20,867 nucleotides of DNA from Ophiothrix spiculata (Eukaryota; Echinodermata; Ophiuroidea; Amphilepidida; Ophiotrichidae). Positions within the stretch are counted from its first letter, which is position 1; the number at the start of each line of letters is the position of its first letter. The stretch lies in NCBI GenBank assembly GCA_000969725.1, contig JXSR01S008925.1. One strand, 5' to 3'. The notes under the pieces are model-generated. The model saw only the letters and a list, made by a program, of their open reading frames with translations. It ran no database searches and was not told where the DNA came from. Shown one piece after another: positions 1 to 9,179 of the stretch. Both the position numbers and the translations under genes were made by a program.

Positions 1-132
1 GTGACACCTGCGTGTGTGTCATGGATCAAGTTTCCTGCCGTTTTGGTGCGATATTGTGAAAACATCACACGATCAAGTTCTATCTTGACACTCTGAAATA
101 TAAATATTCATGTTATATTATGATGGTTGGCC

Positions 133-574
133 TGACTGTTGAATTAAATATGGGGGTAAAATGAAGTTTTTTAACTTGTAGGCAAAATACATGTCAAGGT
201 TGTAATTTGCCGAAATTGAGTTTTTGACAGATTCACAATCCTCGTGCTTACTACAAATTACCAGCAAATTTTCATTTCAAGAAAATGATAGGAAATATTC
301 ATGTCAAGAAAATTATAGGAAATATGAAATTAATCTGCATATTTTTAAGACAATCAACAGAAAATGAAAGACTTGCTGATCTTTAAATGCATTTATATCA
401 GTTATACTTTTTACTTCCTTACAAACTTTGACGGACCATAACTTGACTTCTGGAAATCATGTGAAGTTCATTGAGATGTCATTTTAATACTTAAAACATG
501 GTCTTTGCTAATATTTGAAAAAGTGAAAATGACAAAAAGTGGTATTTACGGCTCGTTTGGGATGGATGGTCACA
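133..574 (+). mobile_element. Diverged TA-flanked inverted-repeat element, copy 1
   Basis: Positions 165-500 align by eye with 9225-9515 in the same orientation; shared stretches include CAGATTCACAATCCT, AATCAACAGAAAAT and CTTGACTTCTGGAAATC. The right end at 543-574 is the same terminal repeat (TTTACGGCTCGTTTGGGATG) that ends the copy at 10414-10448, and it is followed by TA. The left terminal repeat is barely recognisable (TGACTGTT at 133, GTAAA at 156), so that boundary is approximate. No coding capacity is seen. It is probably a non-autonomous DNA transposon; TA flanks fit Tc1/mariner-type insertion, but the superfamily is inferred. Confidence 0.6.
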
Positions 575-700
575 TATTATTCGTGTGAATCAGACACAAA
601 TGCAGGTTGACCAATGTCCCATTTTGATTGACGAATCACAAATATTGTATAAAAATAAACCAAAAAATAGGTTAATCTTAAACAAATTTAGAGATAAGAT

Positions 701-1000
701 CAGGGCCGTACGAAGGCATGTAAGCCAAGGGGGGCAAGCACATTTACCGTCCCGAAATTCATGTTTCGTCCCGGTGTATATACAGTTAATTTGTTTGTAA
801 TGCGCGCGCAGCGTGCGAAAATTTTGCTATTTTCAGCCAAAAATCGATATAAAACCGCTAAAATTGGCTTATTTTGACTAAAATTATGCGGGACAGTAAA
901 AATAGTAAAATATCGTCCCGATATTTTGATTTTTGTCCCGCCAGCGTCCCGATTTTTCAAGCCAGGAGGGGCGAGTGCCCCCCCGCTTCGTACGGCCCTT
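701..1000. mobile_element. 300-bp hAT-like MITE with 8-bp target duplication
   Basis: The ends are CAGGGCCGTACGAAG (701-715) and CTTCGTACGGCCCTT (986-1000), inverted repeats differing only at the outermost bases. They are flanked by identical 8-bp direct repeats GATAAGAT at 693-700 and 1001-1008. An 8-bp duplication and a CAGGG-type end are hallmarks of hAT transposons. The inside is non-coding and contains a CpG-rich GCGCGCAGCGTGCG stretch and repeated GTCCCG motifs in both directions near the ends, like subterminal transposase sites. The short frames across it are not genes. The perfect duplication suggests a fairly recent insertion. Confidence 0.9.
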
Positions 1001-1008
1001 GATAAGAT

Positions 1009-1388
1009 GCATGCTATCTAGATATCAAAATGATTGCTTATTATGCTGTTTGTATCTCGTTTATTCAGTACATTATAAGAGGGCACATTGTGTCGAAAAG
1101 TAAATCTGGAAATTATATGTATGTATTCTAGCTTATGCACACTCACAGGAGATGATTATTAAATCTACTTGCTTGAAGCTATTTATTATATTACTAGACC
1201 TTCAAAGTTATTTGATTTAGATTATTAAAAATAGACCAACTTCTGCAGCAAAATAATCTTGCCCATAAATTTAAAATTAACAGAATAAATATAGATATTG
1301 AAGTCAGTTTATTTACTTAACAATTTGAACTCTAAAAATTAATCAAACTTCAAATGCACAATTGATCTGTATACAAACTGGTTTACTG
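1009..1388. other. AT-rich spacer, nothing recognised
   Basis: No open frame of interest, repeat pair or inverted-repeat element was seen between the two MITEs. The last eight bases (GTTTACTG) are the left target duplication of the next MITE. Confidence 0.6.
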
Positions 1389-1586
1389 AGGCCTTGCATT
1401 TTGAGGCGTGCGAGTGCGATAGCACACCATCACACACCTAAAATGATATTGAGGAGTGCAATTTTCAGCACACCTAAATCTGATAAAATTATACAGAATA
1501 GATACGAAATGCACACCTACAACACACCTGAAAATTCTGAGAAGTGCTCTTTGTAGCACACCAGGTATTTTCAAAATTCAAGGCCT
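1389..1586 (+). mobile_element. 198-bp MITE, GTGTGC-rich family, copy 1
   Basis: Ends AGGCCTTGCATTTT and AAAATTCAAGGCCT are inverted repeats with one mismatch. The flanks GTTTACTG (1381-1388) and GTTTATTG (1587-1594) form an 8-bp target duplication with one difference, suggesting hAT-type insertion. The body carries many GCACACC/GGTGTGC motifs. The reverse complement of 16312-16496 aligns along the whole length (for example GAGTGCGATAGCACA, ATTTTCAGCACACC, TGAGAAGTGCT, GCACACCAGGTATTTT). That second copy proves a mobile family. It is non-coding; frames here are by-products. Confidence 0.85.
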
Positions 1587-1770
1587 GTTTATTGTAGTAA
1601 GTATTATACCATATTTTTTCAGATTTTCATCATAATATTCTAATAATTAAATGCTTGCCTTAAGAAATCACATCAACAAATTCTATAGATTCTCATTTAG
1701 TGGTGGTTGCTTTCCTGTTTGTAGTCATAACAAGTGCAGAAAATGCATAAACATTGCACCAATCCAGCTA

Positions 1771-2389
1771 GATGAAGGGTGCTTGGTTAAATAGCTCTAG
1801 GAGCAAGCTTAGTTCTAAGTGTCTGGAACGCTAGATGAGACTATGTCTCTAAAAGTGAGCAGAAACATTGCGGGTTGGGACGGCTCTAGGTGCAAGCTTA
1901 GTTGTAAGTGTCTGCAACGCTAGATGAGACTTGGTCTCTAAAAATGAGCAGAAACATTGCGGGTTGGGATGGCTCTAGGAGCAAGCTTAGTTCTAAGTGT
2001 CTGGAACGCTAGATGAGACTTCGTCTCTAAAAATGAGCAGAAACATTGCGAGTTGGGAAAGCGCTTTTAGTTTTTATGATGTCGATTGCATCAATGTAAT
2101 ATGTTCTTAACTAATATTATTATTAATCATTGTCCTTCAACTTTAATTTCACATTTTTGCTGATGAAGATGCAAGATGAGGGGTGCTTGGTTAAATAGCT
2201 CTAGGAGCAAGCTTAGTTCTGAAGTGAGCAGAAACATTGCGGGTTGGGACGGCGCTTTTAGTTTTTATGATGTCGATTGCATCAATGTAATATTAATAAA
2301 ATACAGAGATAATACTTTATTTAGTTAATACATTACCTTCTGCAATTATAATCTAGGTCCTTCAACTCGAATTTCATTTTTTTGCTGAT
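1771..2389 (+). repeat. Duplicated block containing the minisatellite
   Basis: A larger unit occurs twice. Block 1 (about 1771-2174) has GGGTGCTTGGTTAAATAG, three 89-bp units, GCGCTTTTAGTTTTTATGAT and GTCCTTCAACT. Block 2 (about 2175-2389) has the same order but a single 53-bp unit (2199-2251) that has lost 36 bp from its middle. So array expansion in block 1, or contraction in block 2, came after block duplication. No function can be assigned. Confidence 0.85.
1794..2060 (+). repeat. Minisatellite: three tandem 89-bp units
   Basis: Units start at 1794, 1883 and 1972, each with GCTCTAGG and each exactly 89 bp long. Shared landmarks are GCAAGCTTAGTT, AACGCTAGATGAGACT, GTCTCTAAAA and GAGCAGAAACATTGCG. 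The units differ at a handful of positions. The unit is less AT-rich than its surroundings. No open frame runs through the array, so it is not a coding repeat. Confidence 0.92.
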
Positions 2390-2478
2390 TGATTTTCCTT
2401 CTACTGCTCTGGAGTTTTTTCAGCCAATGAAAATTTGGTGAAAAGAATGCCAAAATAGAATTTGAAAGCTAAAAATAA

Positions 2479-2550
2479 GTAATAATAATAATAATAAAAA
2501 CCATGCTTTTAAAGTGCCTTACATCAACATCTCAAAGCGTATGAACAAAA
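2479..2550 (-). repeat. Truncated SINE/LINE-type 3' tail
   Basis: An (AAT)n run at 2480-2495 is followed by a stretch ending GTGCCTTACATCAACATCTCAAAG. This resembles the tail of the SINE at 11369-11420 (AAT run, GCGCCTTATACAACTGTTTCAAAG), so it is probably the 3' end of a 5'-truncated retroposon on the minus strand. No tRNA-like head is present. Confidence 0.5.
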
Positions 2551-3111
2551 ACAAGACATACAGTTAAAACAATAAAGTAGAATATAAATTTTTAATGAAA
2601 GCATAATCTTTAGATTGAAGACTTTATGCAGAGTTGGTCTCATATATGTCGTCTATCTATGTTGGGTTTAGTTAAATAATGTGGATTGTCTCTGTGTTAT
2701 GTATGTTAGGCTATATTATTGTACCACAACATGAAGTTGACAAGTATTGTTTTCATTGTTTTTATTCACAAGAGAGCGATGGAAAACTTTGTAGAAAATT
2801 GGGATGCATTTGTCTTAAAGATATTATGTTTGTCAGAATGCATTATCCTACTGGATGTATAAAGATGCACAGGATATCAAGGGGTGGGTGGTACAGAGGC
2901 CAGCAGCTAATTTCTGGCCTGCAAAGTAAAAACGCAGTATGTGTATTGCAGATATATTGCAAGATACTACCCTTTTCCTTGGCGAAATCCTGCACAAATG
3001 AGTAGCCGACCATTTTTCTTGCATAACTTAAAGCAGTATCTTCTTTATTAAATATGTACATACAACCTTCTACCATGCCCGGGCTGGCATGTTAATGGAT
3101 TCATAATTGGT
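2551..3111. other. No recognised feature; weak open frames only
   Basis: A 108-codon frame (2679-3005, plus) overlaps an antisense 77-codon frame. Neither resembles a known family, the composition is typical of random AT-rich DNA, and the two cover the same bases. I regard both as chance. Nothing else was seen. Confidence 0.5.
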
Positions 3112-3560
3112 AACCCACGCTTTAGAAAGGGTGGGTTTGTAAAATTAAGAAAAAAGATAAAAGGGTGGGTTTCTTGATTCTATGGTTATAAAGGGTGGTT
3201 TTGTAAAAAGGGTGGATCAGAATCATAAAGGGTGTGTTCATCACTGAGACTAATGTTGTGATCAAATGCAATGTTCTCTCTATGCACAGAATATTGGATC
3301 ATGATGTACCCACAATGACATAAATCAAAATTGCTCCAAAACACTTGACAGTTTTTTGCAATCTGTGCTAGGAATACAAAGGGTAAGACATGGCTTCCAA
3401 ATTAGCAAGTACACATATTGTGGTGCATTGCAGTCAAATCTAAAATGACCAATGGGTGGGTTTTGACTTCACAGTATGTTTTTATATAAAGGATTGGGTT
3501 AAAAATATAAATGGTGGGTTTAAAATGGCACTCAGGCTGCCAACTATGGGATTGAAGTGA
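3112..3560 (+). repeat. GGGTGGGTT-rich dispersed repeat, plus copy
   Basis: The stretch starts with CACGCTTTAGAAAGGGTGGG and carries about eight degenerate AAAGGGTGGGTTT motifs at irregular spacing (near 3127, 3162, 3192, 3210, 3229, 3453, 3484 and 3510). The reverse complement of 5587-5990 has the same start (CACGCTTTAGATAGGGTAGG) and the same motifs, so the two are inverted copies of one family. The right boundary is uncertain. No coding capacity or clear terminal repeat was found. Confidence 0.6.
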
Positions 3561-3760
3561 AATTGCATGCTAATAGGGTGTATCTGCTTTGCATTATGCA
3601 GGCTGTGTTTTGACTTTGTGAGGCCGATTTTCCAACTATATAGTAGTGAAAGTCTGAAGGGGAAAACAAAGTTTTTGAAAAGTTTGGTTAGGTGTTTATT
3701 TCACCCTATTAGTAGATAAACAATTTAAGGATTGATACACGAGTGCAAGTCAAGGCAAAC

Positions 3761-4298
3761 TACTGTAAAACACTTAAATTTCGCGGGTACTTTATTTCGC
3801 GAATTCGCAAGAAGTGACACTTTCGCGAGTATTAAATTTCGCGAGATTGAAATTTGAGGTGATTTATGTATGTCTTCCGAATTCGGAAGGCCATACATTA
3901 TCTTCTAGTCAAAATATTACTATAATACCTTTAAAATCTGCAAGAAAAAAGGCTCCACACATGATGTTTAAAAACAATTGTAAAAGCAAACAGCTATGTT
4001 GCAGAAATAAATCAAAACTTTTACGAGCAAACCCCACTCAATCAGACACTGCATACTATGATTGCCGATTGCAGACCAGCCAGCCAACTTTGTTTACAAA
4101 AATGGACCATTCCATTACAAGATAGGGGTGAGCATCAGTCGATCGCTGGGCATAAAAACAAAGTGTTTTTACACATGTAAAAGAGCTCTAGGTTATTTCT
4201 TTATAAACAAACATGAACTTGGACAATATTTTCGCGAGGATTTAATTCTTTTCCCTCGCGAAATTAAATACCTCGCGAAATTAACATGTTTTACAGTA
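3761..4298. mobile_element. TTTCGCG-rich MITE with TA flanks
   Basis: The ends TACTGTAAAACACTTAAATT (from 3761) and its inverted counterpart ending GTTTTACAGTA at 4298 extend about 25 bp with few mismatches. Both ends then carry several TTTCGCGA/TCGCGAAA motifs as subterminal repeats (3779-3847 and 4230-4280). The outer TA on both sides fits Tc1/mariner-style duplication. The roughly 480-bp interior has two overlapping open frames without family resemblance; they are not genes. A smaller relative lies at 8842-9049. Confidence 0.82.
3866..3897. repeat. Internal palindrome within the MITE
   Basis: CTTCCGAATTCGGAAG (3874-3889) is a perfect 16-bp palindrome. The flanks TGTATG and CATACA extend the pairing with a small mismatch, giving a possible stem of roughly 30 bp. 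Confidence 0.8.
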
Positions 4299-5586
4299 TT
4301 AATTTTGTACCCATATCCATATCTTTCTTTGTACAAAGGAAATAAGGCAACTTAAAAAATTAAGAATCTTTCCAACTCTTTGAATAACATCAAGTTGCTT
4401 CCCTGCTGTAAAGTAGGGACGCAAATTTTCCTAATTTATTAGGAGTTTCTTATTTTTTTGTCATTTTGGACCATTTTTTATTTATTTTTTAAATCATGAT
4501 TTCAAAAATTCAGGGTTTCTTTATTGAAGTGGTACAAAGTTGCATGAAAATGGTTAAAAGGGTTAAAATGTGCATGAAAAGTGCGATTTTAGTACCTGAA
4601 ATATTAAAAATCTTCTCCAATCTGGCTCCGCTAGAAATAAGAGTATCCTATTGAGACTAATTTCCTTTTTTTTCCGTACCCAAGTGGCATCTCTGGTAAA
4701 GTGTAAGTAAATAAACACCACATTTTTAAAAGAAAGTTTCCATATTTTCCTATAACTAACTTTTCAACATTCAGCCTGTTTCATCTCTGGAAGCATTTCA
4801 TGTCATTAACCACCACTTTCTAATCAATTGAAAAAAAGTATGTTGACTGTATCTCTCTTTTTTCTTCACATTTAGATATGAACACTAGATCACTCTGTCA
4901 GTGACAAGGATTTATTTGCAATTTTGTCGTTCCGATGTAGGCAAATTTAATAGGATTGCTTTGTAATGTTCTTGTTGTTTTGTATGATTGGGGCTGTCAC
5001 GTTCAGGCACCGAGGGACAGCAATCAATGTTATTTTTGATGATGATAAGGAAACATGATTGAGTTGTGGAAATGATGATGGATGCAGCTCATGTTTCAGC
5101 ATCAACAGACAATTACTAAATAAGTGATTGATGCAATTACTTGAATTTATTAAACATTTGAGGATTATCCAAACATCTCTGTATTGTTCTTGAATGAATT
5201 TGCTAGTGAATATCCTCGTCTCACTGGCAATATGCAACTGGAAAAAATCAACTTACGTAATAAATGATGCTGCAAATTATTGAATTGAAAACTCTGTGTT
5301 GCAATTGGCAATTTATTTATCATTTCCTCATTTTCAGAGATATATATTAAATAGTTTGTCAAAGGCCAAACAATAATATAATGGACAGCATAAACAGACA
5401 TCCAGATTGCAGGGCCCTATTATTTGTAATTGCAACCCCTACCATGGATTTTTGTTTAAATTGTCCAATTAATGTTTATTTTAAGTGTGACACATCATGG
5501 TATTATAAGTTGTTTCTTGATTGGAAAAACAAACAGTTAAAATTTCATAAAGAAGACTTTTCTGGACAAAAGATATTTTGTGCTTC
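4299..5586. other. AT-rich DNA without recognised features
   Basis: Short frames at 4947-5237 (minus), 5165-5401 (minus) and 5381-5647 (plus) have no recognisable domain and no supporting splice or start context. No inverted-repeat element was detected. Confidence 0.5.
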
Positions 5587-5990
5587 CCATCATGCATTGC
5601 TTCCTATGGAATTTATCCAGACACTCTTTATACTGAAAGTTTTCTGAACCCACCCTTTTTAGAAACTTTGATAAGTTTTTCATACTGATGGGGAACTGAA
5701 TTCTGAATTCATCCCACTTTGGTTCATTGATTAACCCTAGCTCAGCACTGTGGAGAATATAAATGATGACAACAATATCTTATATCACTACATATGATGA
5801 TATGCTCATTCTGATTCTCGGATCTTATCAATATAATTTCAAAATAGTCACAGGGTAAGCAACCCACCCTTTTATTTCAGACCCATCCTTTTTTTTTTAT
5901 CAAGGCACCCTTTATACTGGAAATTCTGTGAACCCCACCCTTTGACAATTTTTGGATTTTTCTAGACCTACCCTATCTAAAGCGTGCTGT
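5587..5990 (-). repeat. GGGTGGGTT-rich dispersed repeat, minus copy
   Basis: Read on the minus strand from 5990, this opens with CACGCTTTAGATAGGGTAGG, as does 3112. It repeats motifs such as AAAGGGTG, CCAGTATAAAGGGTG and AAAAGGGTGGGTT. The motif cluster GAACCCACCCTTT (5646-5660) and GAACCCCACCCTTT (5929-5943) shows internal duplication. The copies at 3.1 and 5.9 kb form a long, imperfect inverted pair around the TTTCGCG MITE. The boundary at 5587 is approximate. Confidence 0.55.
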
Positions 5991-7030
5991 GCATACAGTG
6001 TTGTATGGACAATATTTGAGTAGATAGTGATGAAGCACCCAAAATGTAAGATTACAACAAATGACTTTGATTTAGGGCCGTGCCATCACTAACTACTCAC
6101 ATAATTTCCTATACAAACAATCCCATAGGATGCAATGCATGATGAAAAGTATACAAAATCCTCTTTTGTTCTATAGTAAGAAAACCATCAGAGGTGTGAT
6201 CAAGATAATTACTTAGCACAAGTGGTGTCAGTGGGGAGGTCCTTCTGGTGATGTAGAGGAAATAGGAGGAAGTTCATTACCTTGGCAGTGTACAAAATTG
6301 ACATTTTTCACACCTTGTGCATGGGTTTACAAGCTGTCAAAAAGTGTGGGTTTGAAATTTGCAACTAAAATGAGTAAATTCTTTAAAAAAAAAAAAAGCT
6401 TTTAATAGAGCATGTATAGAGAGAAGCCATTAGATCAAGCATTCTAAATTTCCATTTTTACATAACAAAATTTCTAGAAAATATGAACACCACACAACCA
6501 ACACCAACAATTTATTGATGGTGTGAAAGTATTCAATACCAGCTTACATCAGCAATTTGGTTTCTTCTTGTGATCGTCACTAAAAGACTGCTAATACACA
6601 ATCCATCAACACCAGCTTACTTTATGAATTTAGTACTAACAAAATGCTATCTCATGATAAAATTTGAAATTTTATCATGATGAAAGTTAGCGTAAACATT
6701 GTTAGATCTTAAACAAATAAGTTGAATTGTTATGATAAATTAATGGCACTGGAAGCAATTGTAATAAAACCTATTGATAATAAAATTTTAAAATGTAACC
6801 ACATGAATGTTTCAAATCAGCTAAATTTGGCAAGAATGTGACTTTTACATTTTACTATATCTCAAATTAAGAAATTCCAACATGACTGTTTGTTGAAGTA
6901 AGCAGCTGTCACAAAAGAAGAATATTTTCCACTGTATTATGGCACCTTCATCACAAGGGACACTTTAAGATTCCCTAATAGCAAAAAAGTTTGAAACGTT
7001 TCTGTTTGTAAGACATCACTTTAAACATGA
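5991..7030. other. Non-coding spacer with a poly(A) run and a palindrome
   Basis: Contains a 13-base A run at 6385-6397 and a palindrome at 6652-6680. The A run lacks a clear retroposon body or target duplication. No gene or terminal-repeat element is supported. Confidence 0.5.
6652..6680. repeat. 29-bp near-perfect palindrome
   Basis: Two 14-bp arms, TCATGATAAAATTT and AAATTTTATCATGA, are separated by a single G. It could form a hairpin or cruciform, or be a dimeric protein site. No neighbouring gene gives it a role. Confidence 0.9.
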
Positions 7031-7034
7031 AACA

Positions 7035-7190
7035 TGAGGTCACACTGTACACAGTAGCAGTCTGACAAACATGAAGCATGTCTTTATTGCATGCCATTTG
7101 TCACTACACATTCTATACATCAGCAATGCTGCCGGTGTCTATTCATGCAACTTTAAAAGGAATGTTCTTTGCCAGAATGTTCTTTCTTGT
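7035..7190 (+). repeat. Dispersed direct repeat, copy 1
   Basis: Shares with 8598-8740, in the same order, GAGGTC, GACAAACAT, ATTGCAT, CATTTGTCACT-CACATT, GGCA/GCTG variants, CATGCAACTTT and AATGTTCTTTGC. Identity is roughly 70-75% by eye. The full element is unknown and no ends were identified. The ORF starting at 7169 overlaps it and is not a supported gene. Confidence 0.65.
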
Positions 7191-7417
7191 TCAAATCTGA
7201 ATATTTAATACCGGTTCCATCAAATAGTAGAAAGATTACACAACTTAAATACAGGTTCCTTCAGATAATGGAAAAGATTACATTAAAGGTCAAACCATAT
7301 TTTCATTGGCTACCAAATATTTGGTGTATTAACTATCCATGTAGGATACATTCCAAAGTGAATTCTGATTAGATGAGAGATTTGAATGTTGTTATTATAT
7401 ATGGTACATATAAACAA

Positions 7418-7843
7418 TTAGGGCTGATATCGGCAAGCATTTGCATTGCGGACAAAGCCCTGAAATAGAACGACCAACGTTGCGATACTGTCGACAATAA
7501 GTTTTGTCAATGCAGCCAAGAGGATTGAAATTACAACTTTGTTGCACTATGTTGAATTCGTCCCCCTCTTTAATTGAAATAAGTGTGGCGATGCATGCGA
7601 TAGAATGTAATAAACGAAAATGTGATCAAAAAACTTATGCTAAGACGAGTCAAATATAATGGTAAATTTGATTACAATGTTAAGTTTTCTATTTTTCTCA
7701 AATATTTGTTTTATTTTATTTTTATTTTTATTCATATTTTTATTTATTTTATTATATTTTGTCAAGTTTGTCGACATATAATCAGGCTTGTCGACAACAA
7801 GTGAAATTGGTTTTTCAACAAATGGCTTGTCGATACCAGCCTT
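7418..7843. mobile_element. 426-bp hAT-like MITE with 8-bp target duplication
   Basis: The left end reads GGGCTGATATCGGCAAGCA and the inverted right end AGGCTGGTATCGACAAGCC, an imperfect terminal repeat of about 24 bp. Identical octamers ATAAACAA flank it at 7410-7417 and 7844-7851. The 8-bp duplication points to a hAT-type insertion. Repeated TGTCGACA-like motifs (7488, 7768, 7789, 7828) are candidate subterminal binding sites. The middle is very T-rich (about 7690-7760). The 60-codon frame inside it is low-complexity and not a gene. Confidence 0.85.
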
Positions 7844-7985
7844 ATAAACAAGTGTTTTGAAATATTAAATAATTTTTACATCACCAAACCTGTATTGTAA
7901 TACAATGCATCAAGGAATTATTAATTTGATGGCAGGTACATATTTGCATCAATGAATCACATAGACTATGCTTTGGCCATAATAC

Positions 7986-8427
7986 CGAGTGAGTCAATAA
8001 AAGTGAAATAGTTGAAATGGGTGTCATATTTAAAGATCAAGATAAAAACTTAGCAAATAAAATTTTGTTGGACAGAAATGATTTTATACCACCCTTTTAA
8101 GATGAGCATATCTTTGGATTGCCTTTATCAATTATCCCCATTCTTTTAACATTGTAAAGGTAAATTCATGTTCTATTTAGAAAAAGTAAATTTATTTATA
8201 AAATATTTAGTATTTATCTTATTCTTTAAATATAGCACCCATCAGGGGTGTGAGAGTTCCTCTTTTCAGCTGATTTCCTCGTTTTTGAAAATGTTCTTGT
8301 GTTAAAATGTCAGCTTTTTTATTCATTTTCAGCTATTTTGACCTTTTTCCTGACTTTCGCTTTTCCTTGTTTTTCCTCGTTTTTGTCAACTGGCCTCTCA
8401 CACCCCTGACTTATATTGACTCACTCG
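7986..8427. mobile_element. MITE with CGAGTGAGTCAATA ends, enclosing another MITE
   Basis: CGAGTGAGTCAATA (7986-7999) and its exact reverse complement (8414-8427) form 14-bp perfect terminal repeats, with AAGT matching just inside. The flanks ATAATAC (7979-7985) and ATAATGC (8428-8434) look like a target duplication with one mismatch. Without the enclosed element, 8243-8408, it would be about 276 bp. No coding potential is seen. The superfamily is undetermined; a 7- or 8-bp duplication would be compatible with hAT. Confidence 0.75.
8243..8408. mobile_element. 166-bp MITE nested in another MITE
   Basis: CAGGGGTGTGAGAG (8243-8256) and CTCTCACACCCCTG (8395-8408) are perfect 14-bp inverted repeats with a hAT-like CAGGG start. 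The interior is pyrimidine-rich, with repeated TTTTCAGC, TTTCCT and CCTCGTTTTTG motifs. The immediate flanks (GCACCCAT and ACTTATAT) do not match, so no target duplication is visible. It lies only a few bases inside the right end of the surrounding element, which suggests secondary insertion. Confidence 0.75.
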
Positions 8428-8597
8428 ATAATGCCTGTATATAGGAAATCATATGATGAAGTATTTTTAAATTTCATATCATGTATCCTTTATTACAAGA
8501 ATTTGCCGATTTCCTGAAACAATAATTACGAAATTAAAAGAATAAGAGCAAACTTTCTTTTTTTGCAAGCATTGCTTTAAGGTGGCTTTACCGGCTA

Positions 8598-8740
8598 CTT
8601 GAGGTCGAGCCTGCACATAGAAGCCGACAAACATTATTGCATCACATTTGTCACTGCACATTATTTACATTGGCAAACATTGGGCATCTGTCTGTGCATG
8701 CAACTTTCAAAGCAATGTTCTTTGCAAAGAAAAAGAATCA
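8598..8740 (+). repeat. Dispersed direct repeat, copy 2
   Basis: Same-orientation partner of 7035-7190, sharing GACAAACAT, CATTTGTCACTGCACATT, GCATGCAACTTT and CAATGTTCTTTGC. The intervening DNA holds independent MITEs, so the pair may be two dispersed insertions or an old duplication interrupted by them. Confidence 0.65.
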
Positions 8741-8841
8741 TGTCACTCTGTTGTACGGATTTAAATATGTTTTAAGTGTTTTAACTAACAGATATGAAAA
8801 CAAAATTGCATTAATTGATAGAAAGTTAGAAATGGAATAAG

Positions 8842-9049
8842 TACTAAGCATGAAAATTTCGCTAGCATTTTAATTTCGCTAATTTCGCTAGTATCACAAT
8901 TCGCTAAATTAAAATGCCGCTAAAATAATTGTTAACATGGCATTGAATAGCAAGATGATTCAAATTAGTGAAATTAAAATGCACGCAAAAAGTGAGGGTT
9001 TCCAAATTCGCTAAATTTTAATGCCGTGAAATTAAAGTGCTTTACAGTA
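8842..9049. mobile_element. 208-bp TTTCGC-type MITE, degenerate
   Basis: The left end TACTAAGCATGAAAATTTCG and the right end, read inverted as TACTGTAAAGCACTTTAATT, are diverged inverted repeats bounded by TA. The body repeats TTTCGCTA and AATTCGCTAAATT motifs in both directions. The TACTGTAAA end and TTTCGC subterminal motifs link it to the 538-bp element at 3761. It is much shorter and has GCTA in place of GCGA, so it is likely a different subfamily. Confidence 0.72.
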
Positions 9050-9179
9050 TTTCTTGCCAAGATAAAAACTTGTCAAACTCTGTGACTGAAGACTTGAATT
9101 TTTAAACTCAGTGATTTGTATTCGATCATAAACTTGACACTTTAAATCCTTGAATACATCTGCCATCTTCAGTCATATA

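Noticed and set aside
1794..2060. CRISPR-like array
   Set aside because: The units are contiguous 89-bp tandem copies with no spacers, and the window is eukaryotic.
2679..3005. 108-codon plus-strand open frame
   Set aside because: It overlaps an antisense frame, has no known motif, and frames of this length are expected by chance in 21 kb.
6074..6085. GGGCCGTGCCA as a hAT terminal repeat like the one at 701
   Set aside because: No inverted partner or target duplication could be found nearby.
6385..6397. Poly(A) tail of a processed retrocopy
   Set aside because: No gene-like sequence precedes it and no target duplication was found.
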